NCBI RefSeq assembly: GCF_018728565.1
Contig: NZ_JACSOI010000004.1
Location: 248,001-312,000, forward strand
Origin: Zobellia russellii
GTDB taxonomy: Bacteria; Bacteroidota; Bacteroidia; Flavobacteriales; Flavobacteriaceae
Length of the DNA stretch: 64,000 nt
Direction: 5' to 3'
Part shown: positions 32,958-41,770 of the stretch, piece by piece
Numbering within the stretch: the first letter of the stretch is position 1
How the letters are laid out: every line of letters begins with the position of its first letter
The notes under the pieces: model-generated
What the model was told of the DNA's origin: nothing
What the model saw: only the letters and a program-made list of their open reading frames with translations
The model's database searches: none
Made by a program: the position numbers and the translations under genes

Positions 32958-34814
32958 CTAAATAAATTTTTTGTCAATGTCATTTTCGGTAATGGTGATG
33001 TATACCGGTTTATTAAACGGACTAACCATTGCTTCCTTACAGGCGAACAAATCGTTTACAAGGGCAATTTGGGAGGCGTTGTCCAGCATCTCCCCAGTCT
33101 TGACCGCCAATGTTTTTGCCAATGTTTTTGAAAGTATGTCCGTATGGGAGAAACTCTCTTCCGTTATTTCTTGTTGGTAATCTGAAATAAGCTGGTCCAA
33201 TATCATGCCAACTTCGCTTTCGGCCACAAGAAGAGGAACACCTGTGACGGTAATAGTTTCATCTTCTATTTTTTCAAAAATGAATCCAATAGACGTTAAA
33301 ATATCTTCAATTTCTTTAAGCGCACTAATTTCGGTATGCGAAAAGGAAAGCGTCAAAGGGAACAGTAGTTGCTGGCTAACCGCTTGTTTTACAGTGCTGT
33401 TCTTTAAGAATTTTTCGTAAAGTACTCTTTGGTGCGCCCGGCTTTGGTCAATTACTACCATACCGGATTTTATAGTGGTTACAATATATTTTCTTCTAAT
33501 TTGAAAGGTGGTAGTAACGGTTTCCGCCGTTTCTTTTTCGCCCTCAAAAATAGAACCGGTAATTGTGTCAGATTCAAAACTGATGCTACCAAGGTTTTCA
33601 TCTGTACCCATTTTTGATTCTAGACCAACGTACAAGCTTTCCCAGCTTTGGGTATTTGGTTTTTGATAGCTACGCGATGGAGCAGGGGAGGCTGTGTTTT
33701 TGGTTTCCTGAAAAGGGTTAAATCCTGCGTCTACCGTAACTTTAGGCTGTACTACGGACTTATCCTTGAATTCATAAGGTGTCTGTAAATTTGGGTCGTG
33801 TTCAAAATCTAGCGCAGGGGCAACGTTAAACTGACCTAAGCTATGCTTTACCGTAGACCTTAAAATAGCGTACAGGCTATGTTCATCATCAAACTTAACT
33901 TCTGTTTTAGTGGGATGAATATTTATATCTATTGAGCCCGGATCAACCTCTAGGTAGAGAAAATAGCCAGGATGACAATCTGACTTTATGAGTCCTTCAA
34001 AAGCCGCTACCACTGCGTGGTGTAAATAAGGACTCTTAATAAACCTGTTATTGATAAAGAAAAATTGCTCCCCACGGCTCTTTTTGGAGAATTCGGGCTT
34101 GGTTATAAAACCACTTATCTTTACAATGGGCGTTTCTTCTTCAACGGGAACCAACTTTTGATTGGTTCGTGTACCAAAAATATTGACAATACGCTTGCGG
34201 TAATTGTCCGAAGGAAGGTTAAATATTTCACTTCCGTTATTATAAAAATGAAAGGCAATACTAGGGTGTGCCAAGGCAACACGATGAAACTCATCTGTAA
34301 TATGTCTTAACTCTACCTGATTACTTTTTAAAAAGTTACGTCTGGCAGGGATGTTAAAAAACAGGTTCTTTACGGCCATAGACGTACCCTTGGGTGTAAC
34401 GCTGGCTTCCTGAAATATAATTTTACTGCCCTCAATTTTTAGATGGGTGCCCAGTTCCTCGCTCTCGGGCTTGGTTTGCATCTCAACATGGGCAATTGCT
34501 GCAATTGAAGCTAAGGCTTCACCACGGAACCCTTTGGTGTTCAAATTAAAGAGATCTTCTGCCTTTTGTATTTTAGAAGTGGCGTGCCGCTCAAAACTTA
34601 ATCTAGCATCCGTAGCACTCATGCCCATTCCGTCATCTACAACTTGGATAAGGATTTTTCCGCCGTCTTTTATAATTAATTTTATAGAGGTAGCCCCGGC
34701 ATCTATTGCGTTTTCCAATAATTCCTTTACGACTGAAGCAGGACGTTGAACCACTTCACCCGCTGCAATCTGGTTCGCAACATGGTCCGGTAAGAGTTTT
34801 ATGATATCTGCCAT
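32958..34814 (-). CDS. mutL: DNA mismatch repair protein MutL
   Basis: MutL couples mismatch recognition by MutS to strand removal. The GHKL ATPase motifs are complete: ENAIDAGAT, VDDGMGM, and TKGFRGEALASIAA (about residues 30-110). A variable linker (about 340-430) precedes the C-terminal dimerisation domain. I do not see the endonuclease DQHAxxER motif; the matching position reads IDQSRAHQRVLYE, with DQSRAHQR. The 618-residue length is normal. It overlaps the small membrane protein upstream by 1 base (TAATG). Confidence 0.95.
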   Translation of the reverse strand: MADIIKLLPDHVANQIAAGEVVQRPASVVKELLENAIDAGATSIKLIIKDGGKILIQVVDDGMGMSATDARLSFERHATSKIQKAEDLFNLNTKGFRGEALASIAAIAHVEMQTKPESEELGTHLKIEGSKIIFQEASVTPKGTSMAVKNLFFNIPARRNFLKSNQVELRHITDEFHRVALAHPSIAFHFYNNGSEIFNLPSDNYRKRIVNIFGTRTNQKLVPVEEETPIVKISGFITKPEFSKKSRGEQFFFINNRFIKSPYLHHAVVAAFEGLIKSDCHPGYFLYLEVDPGSIDINIHPTKTEVKFDDEHSLYAILRSTVKHSLGQFNVAPALDFEHDPNLQTPYEFKDKSVVQPKVTVDAGFNPFQETKNTASPAPSRSYQKPNTQSWESLYVGLESKMGTDENLGSISFESDTITGSIFEGEKETAETVTTTFQIRRKYIVTTIKSGMVVIDQSRAHQRVLYEKFLKNSTVKQAVSQQLLFPLTLSFSHTEISALKEIEDILTSIGFIFEKIEDETITVTGVPLLVAESEVGMILDQLISDYQQEITEESFSHTDILSKTLAKTLAVKTGEMLDNASQIALVNDLFACKEAMVSPFNKPVYITITENDIDKKFI

Positions 34815-35113
34815 TAGTTAGGGAAGAATATAGAGAGGTCAAAATCGATAATATAAAGTACGATCAATACGAGAATGGCCAAAATAACTGCCATGCGTAT
34901 TTTTAGATTGGTATCGCCTTGGCGCTTTATATCGGACATGGCACTACCAAACTTTCCCTTTAAACCTCTGGCGGGATTTAATGTACTTCGGTATTGGTCA
35001 AATTTTGGTTCAATTTTGAACGGACTGCCTTTACCCTTGTCGTCATAATAACGAGGGGTGTATTCAAATTTCTTGCTCCGCTTTAAGCGTGTGAATTTAC
35101 TTAGCATTCCCAT
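34814..35113 (-). CDS. small basic protein with one C-terminal membrane segment
   Basis: About 99 residues: a basic N-terminal half (KFTRLKRSKKFEYTPRYYDD, then KGKFGSAMSDIKRQG) and a C-terminal hydrophobic segment (about 75-93). Flavobacterial genomes have this gene next to ribH, and it is sometimes labelled a riboflavin synthase subunit, but nothing in the sequence resembles RibH or RibE. Function unknown. The ATG at 35113 is preferred over a TTG three codons upstream; another ATG (35107) is possible. It is translationally coupled to mutL. Confidence 0.75.
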   Translation of the reverse strand: MGMLSKFTRLKRSKKFEYTPRYYDDKGKGSPFKIEPKFDQYRSTLNPARGLKGKFGSAMSDIKRQGDTNLKIRMAVILAILVLIVLYIIDFDLSIFFPN

Positions 35114-35122
35114 GAACCTCAA

Positions 35123-35323
35123 AGTTACTTAAAATCAAAAAATATGCCGTGTTACCGCTGCCAAAATTTGTTAACAGCGCATGAGATACAGCTTTTTAGT
35201 GGGTAAAATGTTACCTTACATGTAAGGATATAAGGTAATTGTCTGTTTTGCCATTGTAGACAGGACAGACTTTTTCCAAAGAAAAAGGACAATAAAAATT
35301 TGTAGAGGCTTGGTTCTAGATAA
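35123..35323. repeat. intergenic region with several inverted repeats
   Basis: The 201 bases between ribH and the small membrane protein hold a 14-base palindrome CCTTACATGTAAGG (35214-35227), an outer pair TTACCTTA (35211-35218) with TAAGGTAA (35231-35238), and a GTCTGT/ACAGAC pair (35241-35246 and 35265-35270). The first two are mutually exclusive in a folded transcript. I see no coding signal here. Confidence 0.45.
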
Positions 35324-35806
35324 TTATTTCCCCAAGCTGGCCATCTGAATAGCGGCAATAGCGGCCTCTGTACCTTTATTACCATGTTTACCTCCACTGC
35401 GCTCCCGTGATTGTTGGATGTTGTTATCCGTTAATACACAGAATATCACAGGTGTATCCAGTTGTACGTTAAGGTCTTTAATGCCTTGAGCCGTAGCGCT
35501 ACAAACAAAATCAAAATGTTTGGTTTCACCTTGAATAACACTTCCAATGGCAATAACGGCATCTACTTCTTGGGTAGTGGCCATTTTTTTACATCCAAAA
35601 GTCAGCTCAAAACTACCCGGCACATCCCAGCGTAAAATGTTGGCTTCTGAGGCTCCACAATCCAAAAGGGCTTCAACGGCACCAGAGTAGAGGCCTTCGG
35701 TAATTTCTGTATTCCATTCAGAAACAACAATCCCAAACCGAAGATTTTTCGCGTTTGGGATTTTAGTTTTATCGTAAACTGATAAGTTTTTGTTTGCCGT
35801 AGCCAT
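35324..35806 (-). CDS. ribH: 6,7-dimethyl-8-ribityllumazine synthase
   Basis: RibH condenses the ribityl pyrimidine with a butanone phosphate to make the lumazine precursor of riboflavin. The blocks RFGIVVSEWNTEIT, LRWDVPGSFELTFG, VIAIGSVIQGETKHFDFVCSA (with the catalytic His) and VIFCVLTDNNIQQSRERSGGKHGNKG (shortened reading) are typical. The 160 residues are normal. It overlaps the TPR gene upstream by 1 base (TAATG). Confidence 0.95.
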   Translation of the reverse strand: MATANKNLSVYDKTKIPNAKNLRFGIVVSEWNTEITEGLYSGAVEALLDCGASEANILRWDVPGSFELTFGCKKMATTQEVDAVIAIGSVIQGETKHFDFVCSATAQGIKDLNVQLDTPVIFCVLTDNNIQQSRERSGGKHGNKGTEAAIAAIQMASLGK

Positions 35807-36573
35807 TAATTGTTGGTTTTAGCCATTCCTATAAAAGCATCAACAGTACGTGCTTCATCAGAAGATGAATACTCATCTTTAATTCTCTGAAAGTACTTAA
35901 GGGCTTTATCGTTCTGGTTCAATTCTAGAGCCGTAACACCCGCTTTGTACAAGAATTTAGGAGTTGTATAGTTGTTGTTGCTGTGAGCAATAGCTTTGTC
36001 ATAGTAACCTAAGGCATCTTCTGGCTGACCTAGTTGCATGAACGCATCACCAAGACCACCTTTTGCCAATGCACCAAGAATATCGTCTTCTGAACTAAAG
36101 TCCTCAAGATGCGAAATAGCCTCTTGGTACTTTTGCATGTTCAAATACGCCATACCTGCAGAGTAGTTTGCCAAGTTGGCCGCTTTTGTTCCGCTGTATT
36201 CATCTATGATATCAAGAAAACCGTATTTTCCTTCCGCGCCGTTCAATGCAAGGGTATATAAAGAATCCTTAGCTGTTGGGCTGTTAAGGGCTTGGTCAAA
36301 ATATTGCTGAGGGTAGTACATTTCATTGGCAGCGTTAGTTTCTTTGGGTTTCTCTACAAATTGGGCATACGCCAAATATCCAAGAACACCAACGGCTATA
36401 ACACCAATGATACCTAATATATAATTCTGGTTGTCAGCAACCCAAGCTTCGGTTTTGGAGGCACTTTCATCTAGTGTACTAAAGACTTCTGCAGTTGCGC
36501 TTTCTTGCTCTGTAACTTCTTGCTCTTCCGCTTTATCTTTTGGTTTAAAACCACGCTTCTTATATGTTGCCAT
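35806..36573 (-). CDS. membrane-anchored TPR protein (YfgM-like)
   Basis: This 255-residue protein has a charged cytoplasmic N-terminus, one membrane segment (about 50-72, YILGIIGVIAVGVLGYLAYAQF), and then TPR repeats such as YSAGMAYLNMQKYQEAISHL and YDKAIAHSNN. The topology and size match YfgM, a partner of the Sec translocon and periplasmic chaperones; that role is inferred. A TATTTTTG element lies 22 bases upstream, and the gene is coupled to ribH. Confidence 0.83.
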   Translation of the reverse strand: MATYKKRGFKPKDKAEEQEVTEQESATAEVFSTLDESASKTEAWVADNQNYILGIIGVIAVGVLGYLAYAQFVEKPKETNAANEMYYPQQYFDQALNSPTAKDSLYTLALNGAEGKYGFLDIIDEYSGTKAANLANYSAGMAYLNMQKYQEAISHLEDFSSEDDILGALAKGGLGDAFMQLGQPEDALGYYDKAIAHSNNNYTTPKFLYKAGVTALELNQNDKALKYFQRIKDEYSSSDEARTVDAFIGMAKTNN

Positions 36574-36594
36574 TTTCTAATTTTATTGGTGGCG

Positions 36595-36602
36595 CAAAAA
36601 TA
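36595..36602 (-). promoter_or_regulatory. -7 element before the TPR-ribH-mutL transcript
   Basis: Minus-strand TATTTTTG is a full TAnnTTTG match 21 bases before the ATG. The -33 position reads TTT rather than TTG. It is divergent from the recF element. Confidence 0.45.
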
Positions 36603-36638
36603 AAGGTTTTATCCAAAACCGAAAGGGTATTTATTCGT

Positions 36639-36646
36639 TATTTTTG
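36639..36646 (+). promoter_or_regulatory. -7 element before recF
   Basis: TATTTTTG matches the consensus and lies 42 bases before the recF ATG. No TTG was found at -33. It faces away from the element of the divergent TPR gene 36 bases to the left. Confidence 0.4.
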
Positions 36647-36688
36647 AGGTTTGTATATCAAGTACCGTCAAATCTGGAATTATTGCAC

Positions 36689-37768
36689 ATGTTTTTAAAG
36701 AAATTATCCCTGATTAATTATAAAAACTTCGATTCAATGGATATTGAACTCGATAAAAAAATCAATTGCATGGTTGGTCCTAACGGAGTAGGAAAAACTA
36801 ATGTGTTGGATGCGGTGTACCATCTTTCCTTTGGGAAGAGCTACTTTAACCCGGTTTCTACCCAGAACATTAAACATGATGAGGATTTTTTTGTAATAGA
36901 GGGAGAGTTTGAAAAAAATGAGCGGGAAGAGAAAATAGTTTGTAGTTTAAAACGGGGGGCAAAAAAGGTAATTAAACGAAACGGGAAGGCATATGATCGC
37001 CTGTCGGACCATATTGGTCTATTGCCTTTGGTCATTATTTCACCAGCAGACAGAGATCTTATTATAGAAGGAAGTGATACCAGGAGAAAATTCATAGACG
37101 GGGTTATTTCTCAATCCGATAAGGAGTATTTACAAGACCTTTTAAAGTATAACAAGGTTTTGGCCCAGCGTAACTCGCTTTTAAAATATTTTGCGGCCAA
37201 CCATACTTTTAATAAGGATACGTTGGCGGTTTACAATGAACAATTAGAAGATTATGGAACTCGGATTTTTGATAAGCGAGTGGCGTTTTTAGAGGCATTC
37301 ATCCCTATTTTTAGAGAACAGTACATTGCCATATCCGGAGGTCATGAAGAGGTGTCCTTAAGTTATGAAAGTAAGTTGCTTAATGAGGGTTTAATGGCTC
37401 TTTTGGAAAAATCCGTTGAAAAGGATAAAGCCTTGCAATATACATCGGTTGGGGTACACAAAGACGATTTAGGGTTTGAAATTTCAGGGCATCCCATTAA
37501 GAAATTTGGTAGCCAGGGTCAGCAGAAATCTTTTTTGATCGCTCTAAAATTTGCTCAATTTCAATTTATAAAAGCCCGTTCAAAAACAACGCCTATTTTA
37601 TTGTTAGATGATATTTTTGATAAATTAGACGAACATAGGGTGTCACATATCGTAGCTTTGGTGAACAATGAAAATTTTGGACAGATCTTTATTAGTGATA
37701 CCCATGCGGAACGTACCGAAGAAGTAGTAAAGCAGATTCACCAAACGTATAAATTGTTCAAATTATAA
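36689..37768 (+). CDS. recF: DNA replication and repair protein RecF
   Basis: RecF is an SMC-like ATPase that helps load RecA at gaps. Walker A is GPNGVGKTN, the signature motif is [20 protein letters not shown], and Walker B is [17 protein letters not shown], with the D-loop aspartate. The 359 residues match the family. The ATG at 36689 begins [13 protein letters not shown], the usual start; an upstream in-frame start adds 15 residues of no family resemblance. It is followed by a lipoprotein gene after 25 bases. Confidence 0.94.
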   Translation: MFLKKLSLINYKNFDSMDIELDKKINCMVGPNGVGKTNVLDAVYHLSFGKSYFNPVSTQNIKHDEDFFVIEGEFEKNEREEKIVCSLKRGAKKVIKRNGKAYDRLSDHIGLLPLVIISPADRDLIIEGSDTRRKFIDGVISQSDKEYLQDLLKYNKVLAQRNSLLKYFAANHTFNKDTLAVYNEQLEDYGTRIFDKRVAFLEAFIPIFREQYIAISGGHEEVSLSYESKLLNEGLMALLEKSVEKDKALQYTSVGVHKDDLGFEISGHPIKKFGSQGQQKSFLIALKFAQFQFIKARSKTTPILLLDDIFDKLDEHRVSHIVALVNNENFGQIFISDTHAERTEEVVKQIHQTYKLFKL

Positions 37769-37793
37769 TTAATCCGATTTTTAGAAAACGACG

Positions 37794-38210
37794 ATGAAAA
37801 AGATAATTTTAATAGGATTTTTAGGCTTGTTTCTAGGGTGCTCTTCAGGCGTATCAAAGGATGATTTGAACCTGCTGGACGGGTATTGGGAAATAACAAG
37901 GGTAACCTTGGCCGATGGTACCGTTAAAGAATATAAGGTGAATACCAATGTAGATTATATTTCTACGGACGGAAAAAAAGGATATCGTAAAAAAATGCAA
38001 CCCAAACTAGATGGAACCTATGAAACTTCTGATGATGCGGAAGCATTTGTCATCACCCAAAATGAGAACAGTTTTTCAATTGATTACAAGACCGAGTTAA
38101 GTGAGTGGTCCGAGACGTTGGTAGATTTGGACGATGCTACTTTTTCCGTAAAGAACCAAGAAGGGATACAGTACGATTATAAAAGATTTGAACCTATTTC
38201 AATCCAATAA
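37794..38210 (+). CDS. small lipoprotein with lipocalin-like fold
   Basis: This 138-residue protein has a lipoprotein signal (FLGLFLGCSS, cysteine at about residue 16). The rest is beta-rich with LLDGYWEITRVTLADG near the start, the pattern of flavobacterial lipocalin-like lipoproteins of unknown function. It lies 25 bases after recF and ends 1 base before the DUF721 gene. Confidence 0.72.
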   Translation: MKKIILIGFLGLFLGCSSGVSKDDLNLLDGYWEITRVTLADGTVKEYKVNTNVDYISTDGKKGYRKKMQPKLDGTYETSDDAEAFVITQNENSFSIDYKTELSEWSETLVDLDDATFSVKNQEGIQYDYKRFEPISIQ

Positions 38211-38211
38211 G

Positions 38212-38508
38212 ATGGCAAAGCGAAGAAACGAAAATATGAATATGAGCGAAGCGCTTCAGGAATTCATAAAAGAGAATAGGCTGGAAAAGGGCATGGATAA
38301 AGTAGATGCGCGCGAAGCTTGGCGCAATCTAATGGGTAATGGCGTAAATAATTATACTACGGATATAGAGCTCAGAGGCGATACACTTTTTGTGGCGTTG
38401 TCCTCTTCTGTGCTTCGTGAAGAACTTAGCTTGGGCAAATCTAAAATTGTAAAGATGCTCAATGAAGATTTGGGTAAAAACTTGGTAAAGAAACTGGTTC
38501 TAAGATAA
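38212..38508 (+). CDS. DUF721-family protein
   Basis: This 98-residue protein has the DUF721 (DciA-like) pattern: a basic start, a helical LQEFIKENRLEKG stretch, AWRNLMGNGVNNYTTDIELRGDTLFVALSSSVLREELSLGK (spread over the middle, 45-90), and a C-terminal LVKKLVLR. In some bacteria DciA loads the replicative helicase DnaB; association with recF here fits a replication role, but this is inference. The ATG at 38212 is chosen; a frame extension of eight codons overlaps the lipoprotein gene. A hairpin follows. Confidence 0.8.
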   Translation: MAKRRNENMNMSEALQEFIKENRLEKGMDKVDAREAWRNLMGNGVNNYTTDIELRGDTLFVALSSSVLREELSLGKSKIVKMLNEDLGKNLVKKLVLR

Positions 38509-38546
38509 AAACCTGTAAGCTTCAAAGGATTGATACTTACAGGTTT
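38509..38546. terminator. bidirectional terminator between DUF721 and ndk genes
   Basis: An 11-base perfect inverted repeat (AAACCTGTAAG at 38509-38519 and CTTACAGGTTT at 38536-38546) with a 16-base loop lies between two convergent genes. Runs of A and T on either side suit termination in both directions. Confidence 0.7.
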
Positions 38547-38566
38547 TCTATAAAGTTGTACGGTTT

Positions 38567-38986
38567 TTAGAAGATCTCTCTTCCCGCAAAATGAAAGGCA
38601 CCTTCAATAGCTGCATTTTCATCGCTGTCCGAACCATGTACCGCATTTTCTGCAATATCGGTAGCAAATAACTTTCGAATAGTACCTTCGGCAGCTTCGG
38701 CCGGGTTGGTTGCACCTATCAAAGCACGAAAATCCTCAACGGCATTGTCCTTTTCCAAAACAGCGGCAACAATAGGACCACGGCTCATGAACTCTACCAA
38801 TTCTCCGTAAAACGGACGCTCGCTATGAACGGCGTAGAACTCTTGAGCATCTCTTGTGCTAAGTTGTGTATATTTCATGGCGACGATCTTAAAGCCAGCG
38901 GAAGTTATTTTTTCCAAGATGGCACCAATGTGTCCGTTTTCAACCGCATCGGGTTTGATCATCGTAAATGTTCTGTTCGTTGTCAT
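38567..38986 (-). CDS. ndk: nucleoside-diphosphate kinase
   Basis: Ndk equalises nucleoside triphosphate pools using a phosphohistidine. The active-site histidine lies in [15 protein letters not shown] and the start [18 protein letters not shown] is typical. The 139 residues are normal. The ATG at 38986 is preferred; an in-frame start six codons upstream would lie inside the region just after the promoter. It has the best-formed promoter in the window. Confidence 0.96.
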   Translation of the reverse strand: MTTNRTFTMIKPDAVENGHIGAILEKITSAGFKIVAMKYTQLSTRDAQEFYAVHSERPFYGELVEFMSRGPIVAAVLEKDNAVEDFRALIGATNPAEAAEGTIRKLFATDIAENAVHGSDSDENAAIEGAFHFAGREIF

Positions 38987-39001
38987 TGTAAAAATTTTTT
39001 G

Positions 39002-39031
39002 CAAAAATACGCTTTATTCAATAATCGGCAA
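39002..39031 (-). promoter_or_regulatory. promoter of ndk (TTG-N19-TAnnTTTG)
   Basis: Minus-strand TTG (39029-39031), 19 bases, then TATTTTTG (39002-39009), exactly the Bacteroidota -33/-7 arrangement, 15 bases before the ATG at 38986. Both boxes and their spacing fit. Confidence 0.72.
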
Positions 39032-39034
39032 CTT

Positions 39035-40084
39035 TTAATAGGTTTGATGTAACTCTCCTAAAAGATTTAAGTCGTCACCCAGAATTTGCATCTGCGCTTC
39101 TTTAGTTTCAAAATTGAATTTAATTAGTCCAAAACTTTGAGTGAAAACCACTTCACCCACCCTAAACGGGTTGGTTTCACCATTGTAAGCGGTATAGGAA
39201 TGTGTAAGTCCGCTACTTGTAAAATCTATTAAAGGATAGGTCAATCCGGATACGTCCGTTTTTGAAAACTCTGAAATATGGCGATCTCCGGAGAGTACCA
39301 TAACACCTTTTGCATTAGAATCTACAATAAGCTTTTTGAGTCTGTCTACTTCGTGCGGAAAGTTGCCCCAAGTCTCAAAGCCGTGTTCGTTGGATAGTAT
39401 TTGAACACTACTTACCAGTATATTAAAGTCTGCCGTAGAGTTTTTAAGCTCACTAGAGAGCCAGTTCCATTGGGTTTCTCCAAGAATGGTGCCAACGCCA
39501 TAGGCATTTGGTTTAGTTCGTTTTTTAGTTACAGGATCTGGGGTTAAGGCTGTTCTGAAATATCGTGTATCCAATACCAGTACTTTAATGCTTCCCTTTG
39601 GCGTATTATAGGTATGTGCGGTATAAACACCTTCTTGGGTTCTTCGCGGATCATTTTGGTCCACTCCTAGAAAATCAAGGAACTCCTTTTGGCTCTCTTT
39701 CTTTTTTTCGAACTCAACGCCTCCATCGTTCAGTCCATAATCATGATCGTCCCAAGTGCCAATAACGGGTACCGTCTTTTTTAGTTGTTGATATCCTTTA
39801 ACTGCGTTTTGTTGGGCGTACATGGAGCGTAGCCGTTTCATGTTATCCGTATCCGCATAAATGTTATCTCCTCCCCAAATCCATAGATTGGGCTGCGTTT
39901 TTAAAACGTCGTCCCAAAGTAAATTGGTTTCGTTTTGTTTATTACATGAGCCAAATGTTAGGGTAAAATCAGAATCAAAAGTAGAGGTATATACTTCCTT
40001 TTTTATAGGCTGCTCGTCCTGTTTTACGGTCTTGCAAGCCATAAAGGCAAATAGGGCGCTAATGGCGACACATTTATTCAACAT
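39035..40084 (-). CDS. PhoD-like alkaline phosphatase D family lipoprotein
   Basis: This 349-residue metallophosphoesterase has a lipoprotein-like signal (ALFAFMACKT, cysteine at about residue 17). Phosphatase D motifs are seen: TFGSCNKQ, WIWGGDNIYADT, GTWDDHDYGLNDGG, and VMVLSGDRHISEF, which bind the metals. Its substrate is unknown; the family includes phosphodiesterases and phosphatases active outside the cytoplasm. A -7 element lies about 24 bases upstream, divergent from the DHH gene. Confidence 0.87.
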   Translation of the reverse strand: MLNKCVAISALFAFMACKTVKQDEQPIKKEVYTSTFDSDFTLTFGSCNKQNETNLLWDDVLKTQPNLWIWGGDNIYADTDNMKRLRSMYAQQNAVKGYQQLKKTVPVIGTWDDHDYGLNDGGVEFEKKKESQKEFLDFLGVDQNDPRRTQEGVYTAHTYNTPKGSIKVLVLDTRYFRTALTPDPVTKKRTKPNAYGVGTILGETQWNWLSSELKNSTADFNILVSSVQILSNEHGFETWGNFPHEVDRLKKLIVDSNAKGVMVLSGDRHISEFSKTDVSGLTYPLIDFTSSGLTHSYTAYNGETNPFRVGEVVFTQSFGLIKFNFETKEAQMQILGDDLNLLGELHQTY

Positions 40085-40107
40085 AGAATCGTTTTAAAAA
40101 CTAACAG

Positions 40108-40115
40108 CAAAAATA
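40108..40115 (-). promoter_or_regulatory. -7 element before the PhoD-like gene
   Basis: Minus-strand TATTTTTG, a full consensus match 23 bases before the ATG. No -33 TTG at the expected spacing. Confidence 0.4.
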
Positions 40116-40149
40116 AGACTTTGCCTTCAAAGGCTATGTTATTAAATTG

Positions 40150-40157
40150 TATATTTG
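40150..40157 (+). promoter_or_regulatory. -7 element abutting the DHH phosphoesterase start
   Basis: TATATTTG ends 5 bases before the ATG at 40163. At usual spacing transcription would begin at the ATG. The nearest TTTG (40120-40123) is 26 bases upstream, longer than usual. Confidence 0.4.
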
Positions 40158-40162
40158 CGCGC

Positions 40163-41179
40163 ATGAATTTGGAGTCTATAAAAGCGGTTCAGCAACTACT
40201 TTCCCAACCGCAAAAAATCGTAATCGTACCACATAAAAATCCGGATGGTGATGCCATTGGTTCAACCTTGGCTTTATGTCATTACCTTGTAAATAGGGGG
40301 CAAGAGGCTGTTGTTGTTGCGCCCAATGATTATCCTAAGTTTTTGAAATGGATGCCGGGCAATGAAAATATTTTAAATTTTGAAAAACAGAATAGCCAGG
40401 CCAAGGAAAAAATTGCCGAAGCTACGGTGATTTTTACTTTAGACTTTAATCATTTGGGAAGAATAGGGCAGATGCAATCCGTATTGGAGAGCCTAACAGT
40501 GCCTTTTGTGATGATTGACCACCACCAGGCCCCATCTGATTATGCCCAGATTATGTATTCTGATGTAACCATGACTTCTACTTGTGAAATGGTTTATAAT
40601 TTCATTGAGTTTTTAGGTGATGTAGATAAGATTACCTCAGAAATGGCAGACTGTCTTTATACTGGAATAATGACTGATACCGGCTCGTTTAAATTCAGGT
40701 CTACTACCGGTAGAACCCACCGTGTAGTTGCAGATTTAATTGATAAGGGTGCGGAAAACACGGAAATACATCACAGGGTTTTTGACACGAACACCCCGGG
40801 AAGATTACATCTTTTGGGCTGCGCTTTAAAGAATATGGTTATTCTTGATAAGTACAGAACGGCGTATATTACGCTAAGTCAAGAAGAGCTAGATGCCCAT
40901 GAGTATCAGAAAGGAGATACGGAAGGCTTTGTAAATTACGGACTTACTTTAGAAGGTATTATATTTGCGGTTATTTTTATAGAGAATAAAGATGAAGGTA
41001 TCATAAAAATTTCCTTCAGGTCTATTGGAGAATTTTCGGTAAACGAATTTGCAAGGGCCCATTTTGAAGGTGGTGGTCATGATAATGCTGCAGGTGGAAA
41101 AAGCGATAGGTCGCTTAAAGAAACGACTCTTTATTTTGAATCGCTTTTAGAAAATTATCAAGAGCAATTACAAGCATGA
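40163..41179 (+). CDS. DHH-family phosphoesterase (NrnA-like)
   Basis: This 338-residue DHH/DHHA1 protein is of the NrnA type, which degrades nanoRNAs or pAp. DHH motifs are present: HKNPDGDAIGS, DFNHLGRIG, IDHHQ, GIMTDTGSF, and the DHHA1 signature GGGHDNAAGG. The ATG at 40163 gives the natural start; the frame extends 14 codons upstream without family resemblance. It overlaps gldI by ATGA. Pairing with gldI is a common flavobacterial arrangement as I recall, but its functional meaning is unclear. Confidence 0.9.
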   Translation: MNLESIKAVQQLLSQPQKIVIVPHKNPDGDAIGSTLALCHYLVNRGQEAVVVAPNDYPKFLKWMPGNENILNFEKQNSQAKEKIAEATVIFTLDFNHLGRIGQMQSVLESLTVPFVMIDHHQAPSDYAQIMYSDVTMTSTCEMVYNFIEFLGDVDKITSEMADCLYTGIMTDTGSFKFRSTTGRTHRVVADLIDKGAENTEIHHRVFDTNTPGRLHLLGCALKNMVILDKYRTAYITLSQEELDAHEYQKGDTEGFVNYGLTLEGIIFAVIFIENKDEGIIKISFRSIGEFSVNEFARAHFEGGGHDNAAGGKSDRSLKETTLYFESLLENYQEQLQA

Positions 41180-41721
41180 GAATATTAAGTCTTATTTTTT
41201 TAATTATAGTAGTGGGCTGTGGAGGCCCCGAAGCAAGAAGACCTGTTGAGGTAAAGACAGGAAGCTTTTTTAAGCAATCCGTGAAACGCAGCAAAGAACT
41301 TTTGGCCAAAGAAGAGAAGTCAATGCAAGAAGTGATGGCTAACGATACATTGCACGAGTATACGCATACGGCAAGCGGTTCTTGGTTCTATTATGACGTT
41401 AAAAATGAAGAAACGGACTATACCGCCCAGCCAGATGATGTAGTGGTAATGAGCTATAACGTAGTCAGCTTAAAAAAAGACACTATCTATAGCATGGACG
41501 ATATAGGTACCCTTACCTATAAAGTTGATAAGCAAGATCTTTTTCCAGGTCTAAGAAACAGTGTTAAGATGTTAAAAGAAGGAGAAACGGCAACCTTTTT
41601 GTTTCCGTCTTCTTTGGGGTACGGCTACCATGGCGATAATGACAAAATTGGAGTTAATGTACCGTTTAAGGTTACCTTATCCGTTTTTAAAATCCAAAAA
41701 CAGAATGAGTTAGTAGAGTAG
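41176..41721 (+). CDS. gldI: gliding-motility lipoprotein GldI (FKBP-type)
   Basis: GldI is a lipoprotein with an FKBP-type peptidyl-prolyl isomerase domain required for gliding in Flavobacterium johnsoniae. The signal ends LIIVVGCGG (cysteine at about residue 15). The FKBP part (about 75-175) has LFPGLRNSVKMLKEGETATFLFPSSLGYGY (split here). The substrate is probably an outer-membrane or cell-surface gliding component. It lies between the DHH phosphoesterase (4-base overlap) and another isomerase gene. Confidence 0.85.
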   Translation: MRILSLIFLIIVVGCGGPEARRPVEVKTGSFFKQSVKRSKELLAKEEKSMQEVMANDTLHEYTHTASGSWFYYDVKNEETDYTAQPDDVVVMSYNVVSLKKDTIYSMDDIGTLTYKVDKQDLFPGLRNSVKMLKEGETATFLFPSSLGYGYHGDNDKIGVNVPFKVTLSVFKIQKQNELVE

Positions 41722-41770
41722 AACTTGCAAATAATCAATAAAAGTAAAATATAAACAAAGGATTAAAAAC

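Noticed and set aside
34814-35113. Riboflavin synthase subunit label for the small gene beside ribH
   Set aside because: The protein has a basic N-terminus and a single membrane segment and none of the RibH or RibE motifs. The label would come only from adjacency.
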